Origin: Streptomyces boncukensis
Lineage (GTDB): Bacteria; Actinomycetota; Actinomycetes; Streptomycetales; Streptomycetaceae
NCBI RefSeq assembly: GCF_011045075.1
Contig: NZ_JAAKZZ010000016.1
Coordinates: 1-36,771 of the forward strand
Length of the DNA stretch: 36,771 bases
Direction: 5' to 3'
Numbering within the stretch: position 1 is the stretch's first letter; every line of letters begins with the position of its first letter. A program made the translations under genes and the position numbers. Positions 25,937-34,500 of this stretch are shown here, piece after piece. The notes under the pieces were generated by a model. It was not told the origin of the DNA, searched no databases, and was given only the letters and a program-made list of their open reading frames with translations.

Positions 25937-25966
25937 AACCTAGCCCGCGCGGGCGGCCCTCTACAA
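25937..25966 (-). promoter_or_regulatory. Predicted promoter of the oxidoreductase-DUF993-isomerase operon
   Basis: On the minus strand TTGTAG (-35, 25961-25966) and TAGGTT (-10, 25937-25942) are 18 nt apart. The start would fall near 25930, directly before the LacI-type palindrome. Confidence 0.55.
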
Positions 25967-26145
25967 GACACCCTCCGCGCGGTGCGGGGCGGGCACCACA
26001 CGCCCCGGCGCGCTCCCGGAGCGCTCCCGGCGCGTCCCCGTCGGCTCCCCGGGCGCCGTCCGCGCCGCCCGTACCGGATCCGGAAGGCTCCGGAGGGTGA
26101 GAACATGTCCGGGCTCCCCCCCCCCAGACGACTACGGAGGATCGG

Positions 26146-27303
26146 ATGGCAGTGACCCTCGCCGACGTGGCAGCGCGGGCAGGGGTCTCCGCGGCGACGG
26201 TCTCCCGCGTGCTCAGCGGCAACTATCCCGTCGCGGGCGGCACCAGGACGCGCGTCCTGCGGGCCGTCGAAGAGCTGGAGTACGTGGTCAACGGCCCCGC
26301 CAGCGCCCTGGCCGCGGCCAGTTCGGACCTGGTCGGCGTCCTGGTCCACGACATCGCCGACCCGTTCTTCGGCATCATCGCGAGCGCCGTCCAGAGCGAG
26401 ATGGAGAGCGGCGGCGAGCGGGGTCCAGGGCCGGGCCGGAAACTGGCCGTCGTCTGCAACACCGGCGGCTCCCCCGAGCAGGAGCTCACCTACCTCACGC
26501 TGCTCCAGCGGCAGCGCGCCGCCGCCGTCGTGCTCACCGGCGGCGCGGTCGAGCACCCCGAGCACAGCCCCGCGATCGCCCTCCGGCTGCGCCGCCTGGC
26601 GGCGGGCGGCACCCGGGTCGTGCTGTGCGGCAGGCCACCGCTGCCGGAGCCCGGGACGGCCCCGGAGACGGCCGCGCGCCCGGCGGCGCCCGCGCGGAAC
26701 CGCGCAGGCGGGGACGCGGACGAGCCGCTGACCATCGCGTTCGACAACCGGGGCGGCGCCCGGCGGCTCACCGAGCATCTGCTCGCCCTGGGCCACCGCA
26801 CCATCGGGTACGTGGCGGGCCCGGCGGAGCGCACCACCACCCGGGACCGCCTGGAGGGCCACCGGCGCGCACTGCACGAGCACTCCCCCGGCCTGCTGGC
26901 CGACGCGGACCGGCTGACCGTGCACGGCGCGTACGACCGCTCGTCCGGCTACGACGGCGCCCTCGAACTGCTGCGCCGCGCCCCCGAGGTGACCGCCGTG
27001 CTCGGCGCCAACGACACCGTCGCGCTCGGCATCTGCGCCGCCCTGCGGGAGCAGGGGCTGCGCATTCCCGAGGACGTCTCCGTCGCCGGCTTCGACGACC
27101 TGCCGTTCAGCGCGGACGCGGCCCCCGCGATGACCACCGTACGGCTGCCGCTGCACCAAGCGGGCGTCCGCGCGGGACGGCTCGCCCTCGGCCGCGAGGC
27201 ACCGCCTCCCGGCGGCGTGGCGACCGTGCGGGCCGAACTGACGGCACGCGCCTCCACGGCCCCGCCCCGCGCGGGCGGGACCCCTGCCGGCGGACCCGGC
27301 TGA
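26146..27303 (+). CDS. LacI-family regulator of the DUF993 module
   Basis: Protein of 385 aa. The HTH (VTLADVAARAGVSAATVSRVLSGNY, residues about 3-27) is followed by a hinge and a sugar-binding-like effector domain (LVGVLVHDIADPFFGIIA, IAFDNRGGARRLTEHLLALGH, VLGANDTVALGICAALRE, VSVAGFDDLPFS). It is longer than usual because of a Pro/Ala/Arg-rich insertion at about residues 164-193 and a Gly/Arg/Pro-rich loop near 88-98. It diverges from the oxidoreductase operon and is followed by a second TIM-barrel gene. It probably represses both from the GTAAGCGCTTTC site. CGGAGG 5 nt before ATG 26146 is the RBS; a C10 tract lies at 26116-26125. Confidence 0.88.
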   Translation: MAVTLADVAARAGVSAATVSRVLSGNYPVAGGTRTRVLRAVEELEYVVNGPASALAAASSDLVGVLVHDIADPFFGIIASAVQSEMESGGERGPGPGRKLAVVCNTGGSPEQELTYLTLLQRQRAAAVVLTGGAVEHPEHSPAIALRLRRLAAGGTRVVLCGRPPLPEPGTAPETAARPAAPARNRAGGDADEPLTIAFDNRGGARRLTEHLLALGHRTIGYVAGPAERTTTRDRLEGHRRALHEHSPGLLADADRLTVHGAYDRSSGYDGALELLRRAPEVTAVLGANDTVALGICAALREQGLRIPEDVSVAGFDDLPFSADAAPAMTTVRLPLHQAGVRAGRLALGREAPPPGGVATVRAELTARASTAPPRAGGTPAGGPG

Positions 27304-27396
27304 GCAGGGTCGGCCCCTCCCGGGGCGGCATGCGCCGGGCACCCCAGGACAGAGTAGACCTTGTACCGCGAGACCCCCATCTGATCCGCTGTGCGC

Positions 27397-28197
27397 ATGC
27401 GACTCGCCTTCTCCACCCTCGGTGCTCCCGGCCTCCCCCTCCCCGACGTGCTGCGCCTTGCGGCCGGCAGCGGCTTCCACGGCGTGGAACTGCGCGCACA
27501 CCCCGAGGAGCCGGTGCACCCGGGCATCGGGCTGGCCGAGCGGGTGGACGTGGTCGAGCGGTTCAGGGACGCCGGGATCGAGATCCTGACGGTGGCCGGC
27601 TACCCGCGCGTGGCCGAGCCCGGCGCGGACGCGCCGGTGCTCTCCGAGGTACGGGCGCTGCTGGAGCTGGCACGGGACCTCGGCGCCCGCTATGTGCGCG
27701 TCTTCCCGGGCGGCGGCGAAGCGCCGACGGCGCAGAGCGACGAGGCGGCGGTACGCCGCCTCGCGCAGGCCGCCCCCATGGCGGCCGATCTGGGCGTACG
27801 CGTCCTGCTGGAGACCCACGACTCGCATCCTGCGGGTGCGGATGTCGCCCGGGTGCTGCGGGCCGTGGCCCACCCCGCCGCGGGGGCGCTCTGGGACGTC
27901 ATGCATACGTGGCGCGCGGGCGAGCCCTCCGGAAAGAGCTACGCGGAACTGGCGGACCACCTCGCCTATGTGCAGGTGAAGGACATCGGCGCGGTGGACG
28001 ACACCACGCCGCTGGCGCCCGGCGACGGCGTGCTGCCGCTCGCCGAGGTGGCGGCGCTCGTGGCGCCCGCCGACGTGCCGGTCGACTGGCTGTGCTGGGA
28101 GTACGAGAAGCGGTGGTACCCGGACGTACCGGAGCTGGCGGGAGAGCTGCCCCGGGTGCGCGACCACCTGACGCGCCTGCTGGCCGCCGCCGCGTAG
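27397..28197 (+). CDS. Second sugar phosphate isomerase/epimerase-like TIM barrel
   Basis: Protein of 266 aa. Same superfamily as the TIM barrel at 22.7 kb but clearly a different subfamily. Starts MRLAFSTLGAPGLPLPDVLRL; candidate metal ligands are Glu139 (LLETHDSHP), Asp167 and His170 (LWDVMHTW), the VQVKD strand (about 192-196) and Glu235 or Glu237 (CWEYEKRWYP). The Lys-Asp of VQVKD is common in IolE/hydroxypyruvate isomerase-like members. It lies 93 nt after the LacI gene on the same strand. ATG 27397 was chosen for the family-like N-terminus; GTG 27391 is equally possible and neither has a clear RBS. Likely a second isomerase, epimerase or dehydratase of the same pathway. Confidence 0.8.
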   Translation: MRLAFSTLGAPGLPLPDVLRLAAGSGFHGVELRAHPEEPVHPGIGLAERVDVVERFRDAGIEILTVAGYPRVAEPGADAPVLSEVRALLELARDLGARYVRVFPGGGEAPTAQSDEAAVRRLAQAAPMAADLGVRVLLETHDSHPAGADVARVLRAVAHPAAGALWDVMHTWRAGEPSGKSYAELADHLAYVQVKDIGAVDDTTPLAPGDGVLPLAEVAALVAPADVPVDWLCWEYEKRWYPDVPELAGELPRVRDHLTRLLAAAA

Positions 28198-28200
28198 CGC

Positions 28201-28251
28201 GCACACGGGCGGCGGAACCGCCCTCCGGGACAGTCCGTCCCACTCGTGTGC
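28201..28251 (+). terminator. Branched hairpin after the TIM-barrel gene
   Basis: An outer stem GCACAC (28201-28206)/GTGTGC (28246-28251) encloses two hairpins, GGGCGG/CCGCCC (28207-28223) and GGGAC/GTCCC (28227-28241). It starts 4 nt after the stop, so it is a plausible terminator with a three-way-junction shape. Confidence 0.5.
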
Positions 28252-28336
28252 CGCCGGGGAGTCACCGCGGGACAGCGGCGGCGACGCGGCCGATCGCGTC
28301 GGACACCCTCTCCGCCCCGCCCGCGGCCGGCGGCAT

Positions 28337-28376
28337 GCCGCCACCGGCGCACCCCTCCCACCGCGCCGGTGGCGGC
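28337..28376. repeat. Perfect 14-bp inverted repeat upstream of the lipoprotein gene
   Basis: GCCGCCACCGGCGC (28337-28350) and GCGCCGGTGGCGGC (28363-28376) are exact reverse complements around a 12-nt loop. The left arm overlaps another palindrome, GGCGGCATGCCGCC (28329-28342), so two folds compete. It could be a second terminator or a leader element for the next gene. Confidence 0.6.
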
Positions 28377-28472
28377 TCACTCCTTCGACGTATGGCACCC
28401 CGGCGTACAGCGGGAGCAGTCTGGTGCTCGTCGGGCGGGGGCACGGGAACGACTGGGGGGCCGGGTCACAGC

Positions 28473-29108
28473 ATGCGTGTCCATGCCGTGCGTGCCGCCG
28501 TGCTGGCGGCGGGCTGCGCGATGGTGCTCGCGCTCGCGGCAAACGGCTGCACCGGGCCGCCCCGCCCGGCGGACGCGGCTCCGCCCGCCGGCGCGTCCCG
28601 GGGGCCGGAGAGCGGGCCCGCAGCGGTGTTCCTGGCGCGCGACGCGTGCAGCACCGGGAACCGGCAGCGCGTCGAGGAGGTCGGCTGCGACAGCGAACGG
28701 GCGTCGGCGATCGTCCTCGCCCGGCACGAGGGCCCGCGCGAGCGGGGCCCCCGCTGCCCGGAGCGCACCGACTACGTGCTGGTCATCAGCGAACGGCGGC
28801 CGGACGCCGACGAGGACGGGGACGGCACGGTGCTCCGCGGCTACGCGTGCATGCGCTCCCTGGAGCCCCCGCACCCCGGCGACCCGGGAGGCGGCGGCGG
28901 TCCGCGCACCATCGTGGGCGACTGCGTCCGCGCGGACGGACGGCGGTCCGTGGTGCGCGAGACGCCCTGCGACGCGCGCGACGGCCGCCACGCGCCCGAG
29001 TACCGCGTGGTCCGGCAGGTGGCCCACCGGGACCGGTGCCCGCCCGGCACAGCGCTGTACGTGGATCTGGGCGGCAGCACCCCGGTGGGGTGCGCCGAGC
29101 GCGTCTGA
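28473..29108 (+). CDS. Secreted Cys-rich protein, probable lipoprotein with two internal repeats
   Basis: Protein of 211 aa, no family recognised with certainty. The N-terminus is a signal peptide ending LALAANGC, an imperfect lipobox with Cys26, followed by a Pro/Ala linker. The rest consists of two units with the same four-cysteine pattern: Cys59, 72, 95, 126 and Cys151, 166, 189, 207. Both units carry a Cys, then Arg/Val-rich strand, Cys-Asp, and 23 residues later an RCP..T.Y motif and a final Cys. The layout resembles LppU/SCO3897-like extracellular domains. The first unit has an extra acidic loop DADEDGDGT. Preceded by structured intergenic DNA; the RBS is unclear, so the start is fixed mainly by the signal peptide. 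Confidence 0.7.
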   Translation: MRVHAVRAAVLAAGCAMVLALAANGCTGPPRPADAAPPAGASRGPESGPAAVFLARDACSTGNRQRVEEVGCDSERASAIVLARHEGPRERGPRCPERTDYVLVISERRPDADEDGDGTVLRGYACMRSLEPPHPGDPGGGGGPRTIVGDCVRADGRRSVVRETPCDARDGRHAPEYRVVRQVAHRDRCPPGTALYVDLGGSTPVGCAERV

Positions 29109-29132
29109 CGCCCCGGGAGGGGCGCCAGACGC
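29101..29132. terminator. Bidirectional terminator between lipoprotein and peptidase genes
   Basis: GCGTCTGACGCCCC (29101-29114) pairs with GGGGCGCCAGACGC (29119-29132) over 14 bp with one mismatch and a GGGA loop. It overlaps the lipoprotein stop codon and lies 34 nt from the peptidase stop. Confidence 0.8.
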
Positions 29133-29166
29133 GCCTGCTGGCGGCGTTCCGCGCCAGGGACGGGGA

Positions 29167-30573
29167 CTACGGCCGCAGCGTCAGCTCACGCTTGTCGGTC
29201 CGGTCCAGCTTCTTGTTGTACGCCGTCAGCCGCTTCCCGCTCTTGTCGGGCTTCACGCCGGCCCACTTCATGAGCATGCGCGTGGCGGACTTCCGGTCGT
29301 CGGCCTGCAGCTTGGAGATGTTCGCGCCGTGGTTCGCTCCGGGCGCGGTGTACAGGGCCGAGTCCTTGCTGCCCCAGCTCAGGCGGAACGGCTCGGCGCT
29401 CCACGGGTCGTTCTCGCCGTTGACGAAGAGCATCGAGCGGGAGTGGTGGCGCACCCACCTGTCGATGTCCCGCATGGCCTTGTCGTGCCGGTTGAACTGC
29501 ATGGGGATGTCGCGCGAGACGTACGTGCGCGGCACGTTCAGGCCCGGGTACTTGCGCACGTCGTCGAGGAGCGGCTCCTCGTAGTCGGGCGAACCGAGCT
29601 GGGTGCCCGCCTGGTAGTAGTACGGCGTGTAGTACTCCATGCCCTGGTCGGTGCCGGCGCTCCAGCCGCCGACCTCGTCGCCCCACTTGTAGAGGGTGTC
29701 CGTGGACGCGTTCTCACCGGGCACCGAGTCGCAGTCGTCCAGCAGGTGGTACTGCCAGTAGCCCCACACGATGTCCTGCGCCACGAGCTCGAACGCCTTG
29801 TCCACGCTGCCCGCGCGCTTGAAGGTGTAGTCGTTCTTCTCGGCCCACTTCTCAAGGCGCGGCACCATCTCGTCGCGGCGCTCGAAGATCTCGTGCTGCG
29901 CGGTGTTCAGCCGGTCGCGGCACTGCTTGGTGCCGACGTTCTCGAAGAAGTCGTAGTAGGCGGAGTCTTCCTTGTTCCGCACGTCGTTGGGCGCGACGTA
30001 GGCGACCGTGCCGTCCATGTCCCTGGGGTAGAAGCGGCGGTAGTACGTCGCCGTCATGCCGCCCTTGCTGGCGCCGGTCGAGATCCAGTTCTTGCCGTAG
30101 ATCCGCTTCAGCGCCTTGAAGATGCGGTGCTGGTCGCTGGCGGCCTGCCAGATGGTGAGCTTCGACCAGTCGGCGGACTTGGGCCGGGACGGGGTGAAGA
30201 ACCGGTACTCCATGGAGACCTGGTTGCCGTCCGTCATCTGGGTCGGCTCGCTCCGCCGCGGGTCGGTGCTCAGCCCGTAGCCGGAGGTGTAGAAGACGGT
30301 CGGGCGGTCCGCTCCCTTGTGCAGGATGGAGATCCGCTGCTCGAAACTGCCCCGCCACGGACGGCGGTGGTCCACGGGCTGCTTGTAGTTGAGAACGAAG
30401 AACCGGTATCCGTCGACCGGCTTCTCCTCGATGAGGCTCATGCCGGGGATCGCGAGAATGCGGTCCTTGATGTCGGTCTTCGCCGCCGGGGCGGCGCTCG
30501 CCGAAGCGGTACCGACGGTGACGGTGCCTATGAGCACCACCAGCGACAGCACCCATCTGAGCGTTCTTCGCAT
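29167..30573 (-). CDS. Secreted S28/S37-type serine peptidase (tripeptidyl aminopeptidase-like)
   Basis: Protein of 468 aa. A signal peptide (MRRTLRWVLSLVVLIGTVTV..ASASAA, residues 1-28) sends it out of the cell. The mature part is an alpha/beta hydrolase: nucleophile Ser169 in ISTGASKGGM, Asp389 in FVNGENDPWSAEP and His415 in APGANHGANI form the predicted triad. DGYRFFVLNYKQPVDH near the N-terminus and FYTSGYG fit Streptomyces secreted prolyl/tripeptidyl aminopeptidases (families S28 and S37). It would release short peptides from extracellular protein. AGGGAGGG a few nt before ATG 30573 is the RBS; upstream frame is non-coding. Likely monocistronic. Confidence 0.85.
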   Translation of the reverse strand: MRRTLRWVLSLVVLIGTVTVGTASASAAPAAKTDIKDRILAIPGMSLIEEKPVDGYRFFVLNYKQPVDHRRPWRGSFEQRISILHKGADRPTVFYTSGYGLSTDPRRSEPTQMTDGNQVSMEYRFFTPSRPKSADWSKLTIWQAASDQHRIFKALKRIYGKNWISTGASKGGMTATYYRRFYPRDMDGTVAYVAPNDVRNKEDSAYYDFFENVGTKQCRDRLNTAQHEIFERRDEMVPRLEKWAEKNDYTFKRAGSVDKAFELVAQDIVWGYWQYHLLDDCDSVPGENASTDTLYKWGDEVGGWSAGTDQGMEYYTPYYYQAGTQLGSPDYEEPLLDDVRKYPGLNVPRTYVSRDIPMQFNRHDKAMRDIDRWVRHHSRSMLFVNGENDPWSAEPFRLSWGSKDSALYTAPGANHGANISKLQADDRKSATRMLMKWAGVKPDKSGKRLTAYNKKLDRTDKRELTLRP

Positions 30574-30726
30574 CGACCCTCCCTGGGTTCGCACAGATCG
30601 CAGTGAACCTATCGGCGTGACCACGTCATCGCTAGCCCCGGGTGTACGTATACGGGAACGTGATGACCGCTGAGCGGTCGCCGAACGGCCCCGCCCGTAC
30701 GGTCCCGCCCCCCGCTGCTCCGGCGT

Positions 30727-30732
30727 TACGCT
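30727..30732 (+). promoter_or_regulatory. Putative -10 element of a leaderless Nudix transcript
   Basis: TACGCT ends 7 nt before ATG 30740 and there is no Shine-Dalgarno sequence, so the mRNA is probably leaderless. Confidence 0.5.
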
Positions 30733-30739
30733 GCCCGTC

Positions 30740-31210
30740 ATGAGTGATGCCTCCGCCCCCCTCGCCACGGGACCGCGTGAGATGGCGCTGCTGTCCTTCC
30801 ACCGCGAGCCCGAGGAGTCCCTCGTCCCCTCCTACGTCCTGGTGGCCCTGTGGCACGGCGAGCGGCTGCTGATGGCGCACGTGCGGGACCGCGCGTGCTG
30901 GGAGCTGCCGGGCGGCCGTCTGGAGGCGGACGAGACGGCCCGCGCGGCGGCCGTTCGCGAGCTGCGCGAGGAGACCGGGCAGCTGGTGTGCGAGGACGAG
31001 CTCCGCTTCGTCGGCTTCACCCGTACGGCCCTCGGCCCCGGCGGGAACGTCCTGGACGGCGCGCTGTTCACCGGGCGGATCGCGCTGCCGTCCGCGTTCA
31101 CGCCGAACGCGGAGATCGCCGCCATCCACTGGCGTGCGGACGGCGAGCCGCTCCCCTACGGGCGGGTGCAGACGGTGGACGACTATCTGGTCGCGCTCTG
31201 CCGCGGGTGA
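30740..31210 (+). CDS. Nudix hydrolase
   Basis: Protein of 156 aa. The Nudix box [20 protein letters not shown] begins at Gly59 and fits Gx5Ex7REUxEExGU, with the metal-binding glutamates 74, 77 and 78. It hydrolyses a nucleoside diphosphate linked to another moiety; the substrate cannot be told from the sequence. The rest is the usual compact alpha/beta Nudix fold with no extra domain. It is followed 16 nt later by a small gene on the same strand, possibly co-transcribed, and diverges from the secreted peptidase. Confidence 0.9.
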   Translation: MSDASAPLATGPREMALLSFHREPEESLVPSYVLVALWHGERLLMAHVRDRACWELPGGRLEADETARAAAVRELREETGQLVCEDELRFVGFTRTALGPGGNVLDGALFTGRIALPSAFTPNAEIAAIHWRADGEPLPYGRVQTVDDYLVALCRG

Positions 31211-31226
31211 GGCGTACGGTCGGCGG

Positions 31227-31478
31227 ATGCCGACGCCGCACGGCTTCACCTACGAGCGCCGCCCTGGGGGTACCTCCCCGCTCGAAGAGCTTGGGGGAGG
31301 GTCCGTCGTCGTCACGCACCACGGCCGCCGCGCGGTGATCCTGCGCGGAGCGCGCGCCGTGCGGTTCCTGGCGGAGGTCGAGGCGGACGACCCGCAGCGG
31401 GTGATGGCCCGCTGGACGGGGAACTACAAGCGCGGCAACGAGCGCACCGCGAAGGCCCACCCCCGCAACCGCCGCTGA
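31227..31478 (+). CDS. Small basic protein of unknown function with a translated repeat insertion
   Basis: Protein of 83 aa, not recognised beyond a resemblance to short conserved actinobacterial proteins. N-terminal TPHGFTYERR and C-terminal RWTGNYKRGNERTAKAHPRNRR look conserved and strongly basic; the middle (SVVVTHHGRRAVILRGARAVRFLAEVEADDPQRVMARW) could form a small alpha/beta domain. Residues about 13-26 (PGGTSPLEELGGGS) are encoded by a repeat element, so an ancestral protein was probably about 14 residues shorter. ATG 31227 has weak purine-rich sequence upstream. May be co-transcribed with the Nudix gene. Confidence 0.7.
   Translation: MPTPHGFTYERRPGGTSPLEELGGGSVVVTHHGRRAVILRGARAVRFLAEVEADDPQRVMARWTGNYKRGNERTAKAHPRNRR
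31264..31303. repeat. Streptomyces-type palindromic repeat element inside a CDS
   Basis: The stretch containing GGGGGTACCTCCCC, GCTCGAAGAGC and TTGGGGGAGGG folds into a hairpin (CCTCCCC-GCTC with GAGC-TT-GGGGGAGG). I recall near-identical elements scattered between Streptomyces genes. Here it is read in frame without a stop. Confidence 0.7.
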
Positions 31479-31508
31479 CCCGGTTCCGGGCCCCCGCGCC
31501 CCGTGCGG

Positions 31509-31532
31509 GACCGCGCCCGGAGGGGCGCGGTC
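31509..31532. terminator. Bidirectional terminator between the small gene and the ABC exporter
   Basis: GACCGCGCCC (31509-31518) and GGGCGCGGTC (31523-31532) form a perfect 10-bp stem with a GGAG loop between convergent genes. Confidence 0.8.
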
Positions 31533-31563
31533 TCCCTGCGGGGCCCTCGGGGCCAGGCGGGCG

Positions 31564-34500
31564 CTACGCGGGCGCCGGCTCCGTCTCGCCCGTGAAGGTG
31601 CGCCACAGCCGCGCGTACCGCCCGTCCCGCGCCAGCAGCTCCTCGTGCGTCCCGTCCTCCGCCACCCGGCCGTGGTGGAGCACCACGACGCGGTCGGCGC
31701 GCGCGGCGGTCGTCAGCCGGTGGGCGACCACCAGCGTGGTCCGCGTCCCCGCCAGGTGGTCGGTCGCCTGGTTCACGAGCGACTCGGTCGCCAGGTCGAG
31801 CGCGGCCGTCGCCTCGTCCAGCAGCAGGATGTCGGGGTCGACCAGCTCGGCGCGGGCCAGCGCGATCAGCTGCCGCTGGCCGGCGGACAGGTTCCGGCCG
31901 CGCTCGGACACCGGGTGCAGATAGCCCTCCGACAGGGACGCGATCATGTCGTGCGCCCCCACCGCGCGGGCCGCCGCCTCGACCTCGGCGTCGGTCGCGT
32001 CCATCCGCCCGTAGGCGATGGCGTCCCGCACGGTCCCCGGGAAGAGGTACGGCTCCTGGGGGACCACGCCCAGCCGGTGCCGGTACTCCGTCAGGTCGAG
32101 CTCCCGCAGGTCCGCACCGTCCACCCGGACCGCGCCTGCGGTCGGGTCGTAGAACCGGGCGACCAGTTTGACCAGGGTGGACTTGCCCGCGCCGGTCTCA
32201 CCGACGAACGCGACGGTCTGCCCGGCGGGTATCTCCAGCCGGACGCCGCTGAGCGCCTGCTCGCCGCCGCCGCTCGCGGGATCGGCGGTGGCGTACTGGA
32301 AGTCGACGCTGTCGAAGGTGATCCCGCCGCGCAGCGCGGGCAGCCGCCGCGGCTCGGCGGCCTGAGGGGTGGTGGTCTCCTCGCGGAGCAGCTCCTGGAT
32401 GCGCCGCAGGGAGACGGCGGCCTGCTGGTAGCCGTCGAACACCTGGGACAGCTGCTGGACGGGAGCGAAGAACAGCTCGATGTACAGCAGATAGGCCACC
32501 AGCGCACCGGCCGTCAGCGTGCCGTTCTCGATCCGCCCGGCGCCGACGACGAGCACGGCGGCGGTCGCGAGGGAGGCCAGCAGCTGCACGAACGGGAAGT
32601 AGACGGAGATGAGCCACTGTCCGCGCACCCGGGCCCGGCGGTAGCCGTCGCTGCGCCGCTCGAAGCGGTCGATGCCGCGCTCCTCGCCGCGGAACGCCTG
32701 CACCATGCGCAGCCCCGCGACGGACTCCTGGAGGTTGGCGTTGACCACGCTGACCCGCTCGCGCGCCAGCTCGTACGCCTTGACGCTCTGCCGCCGGAAG
32801 AAGACCGTGCCGACGACGAGCAGCGGCAGCGTCGCGAACACGACCAGGGCGAGCTGGACGTCGATGACGAGCAGCGCGACCAGGATGCCCAGGAAGGTGA
32901 AGGCGGAGACGACGGCGGTGACCAGTCCGGTCTGCAGGAACGTGGACAGCGCGTCCACGTCGGTCGTCATCCGGGTCATCACCGCGCCGGTCAGATGGCG
33001 CTCGTAGTAGTCGAGTCCGAGGCGCTGCAGCTGAGCGAAGATCTTCACGCGCAGCGCGTACAGCACGCGCTCGCCGGTGCGGCCGGTGAGCCGCATGGAG
33101 CCGAACTGCGCGGCCCACTGGGCGACCACCACGGCGAGCGCCAGTCCGGACGCCGTCCAGACGGCGGCCAGGGCGCCCTTGTCGACGCCGTCGTCGATGC
33201 CGTGCCGGATCAGCACGGGCAGCAGCAGCCCGAATCCGGCGTCCAGGGCCGCGAACAGCAGGGCGAGCAGCAGCGCGCCGCCGAAGCCGCGCAGCAGCCT
33301 GCGCAGCCCGTAGGCGGCCTCGCGGCGCTCCGCGCGCTCCTCGTCCACGTCGGGGACGTCGGCCGCGGGGGGCAGCGCCGCGACCCGGGCGAGGAGTTCC
33401 GGGCTGCCGGGCATCCCGGCGAGCTCGGAGGCGAAGCTGCCCGGACGCCCGCTCTGCGCCGCCGTGGTGCCGCCTGAGCCGCTCTGGGAGCCGGTGCCGT
33501 CGGTGCCGGCGGTCTCCTCGTCGGCCTTGTCGCGCGGCCACAGGCCGGGCGTGACGCCGTCGACAGCGGCGTGCGCGTCGTGGGCGGCCATACCGGCCGG
33601 GTCCCGCTCGACCTCGGCCAGCTCGTCGGGGTCGGTCAGCAGGCGGCGGTAGAGCGGGCAGCGCGCGGTCAGCTCGTCGTGCGTGCCGGTGTCCACCAGC
33701 CTGCCGCCGTCCAGGACGGCGATACGGTCGGCGAGCGCGAGCGTGGACTGCCGGTGCGCGATCAGCAGCGTGGTGCGCCCGGCCATCACGCCGCGCAGGG
33801 CCTCGTGGATCTCGTGCTCCACACGGGCGTCCACGGCGGAGGTGGCGTCGTCCAGGAGCAGCAGCCGGGGATCGGTCAGGATGGCGCGGGCGAGCGCGAC
33901 GCGCTGCCGCTGTCCGCCGGAGAGGGTCAGCCCCTGTTCACCGACTGCCGTGTCGTACCCGTCCGGCAGCTCGGTGATGAAGCCGTCCGCCTGCGCGGCG
34001 CGTGCCGCCGCGCGTATCTGCTCGTCGGTGGCGTCGGGCGCGCCGTACGCGATGTTCTCCCGGATGGAGTCGGAGAACAGGAAGCTGTTCTCCGGCACCA
34101 GCCCGATCGCGGAGCGCAGCGAGCCGAGCGTCAGGTCGCGTACGTCCTGGCCGCCCACCCGGACGGCGCCGCCGGTGACGTCGTAGTAGCGCGGCAGCAG
34201 CATGGAGACGGTGGACTTGCCGCTGCCGCTGGTGCCGACCAGGGCGACGGTCTCGCCGGGCTCGATGCGCAGGCTGAAGCCGTCGAGCACCGGCTTCTGG
34301 GACGCGTAGCCGAAGGTGACGTCGTCGAACTCGACGGACGCCTCGGTGCCCGCGGGCAGCTCGCGCGCCTCGGGGCTCTCCGTCATCTGCGGCTCGGTGT
34401 CGATGAGGTCGTAGACGCGCTCCACTCCGGCGCGGGCCTGCTGGCCCACGGTGAGCATCATGGCGAGCATCCGCACCGGGCCGACGAGCTGCGCGAGATA

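Noticed and set aside
26097..29108. A 1003-codon plus-strand open frame
   Set aside because: It reads through the LacI and TIM-barrel genes in another frame with Arg/Gly/Ala/Pro-rich composition. Only its last 211 codons (from 28473) look like a protein, with a signal peptide and ordered cysteines.
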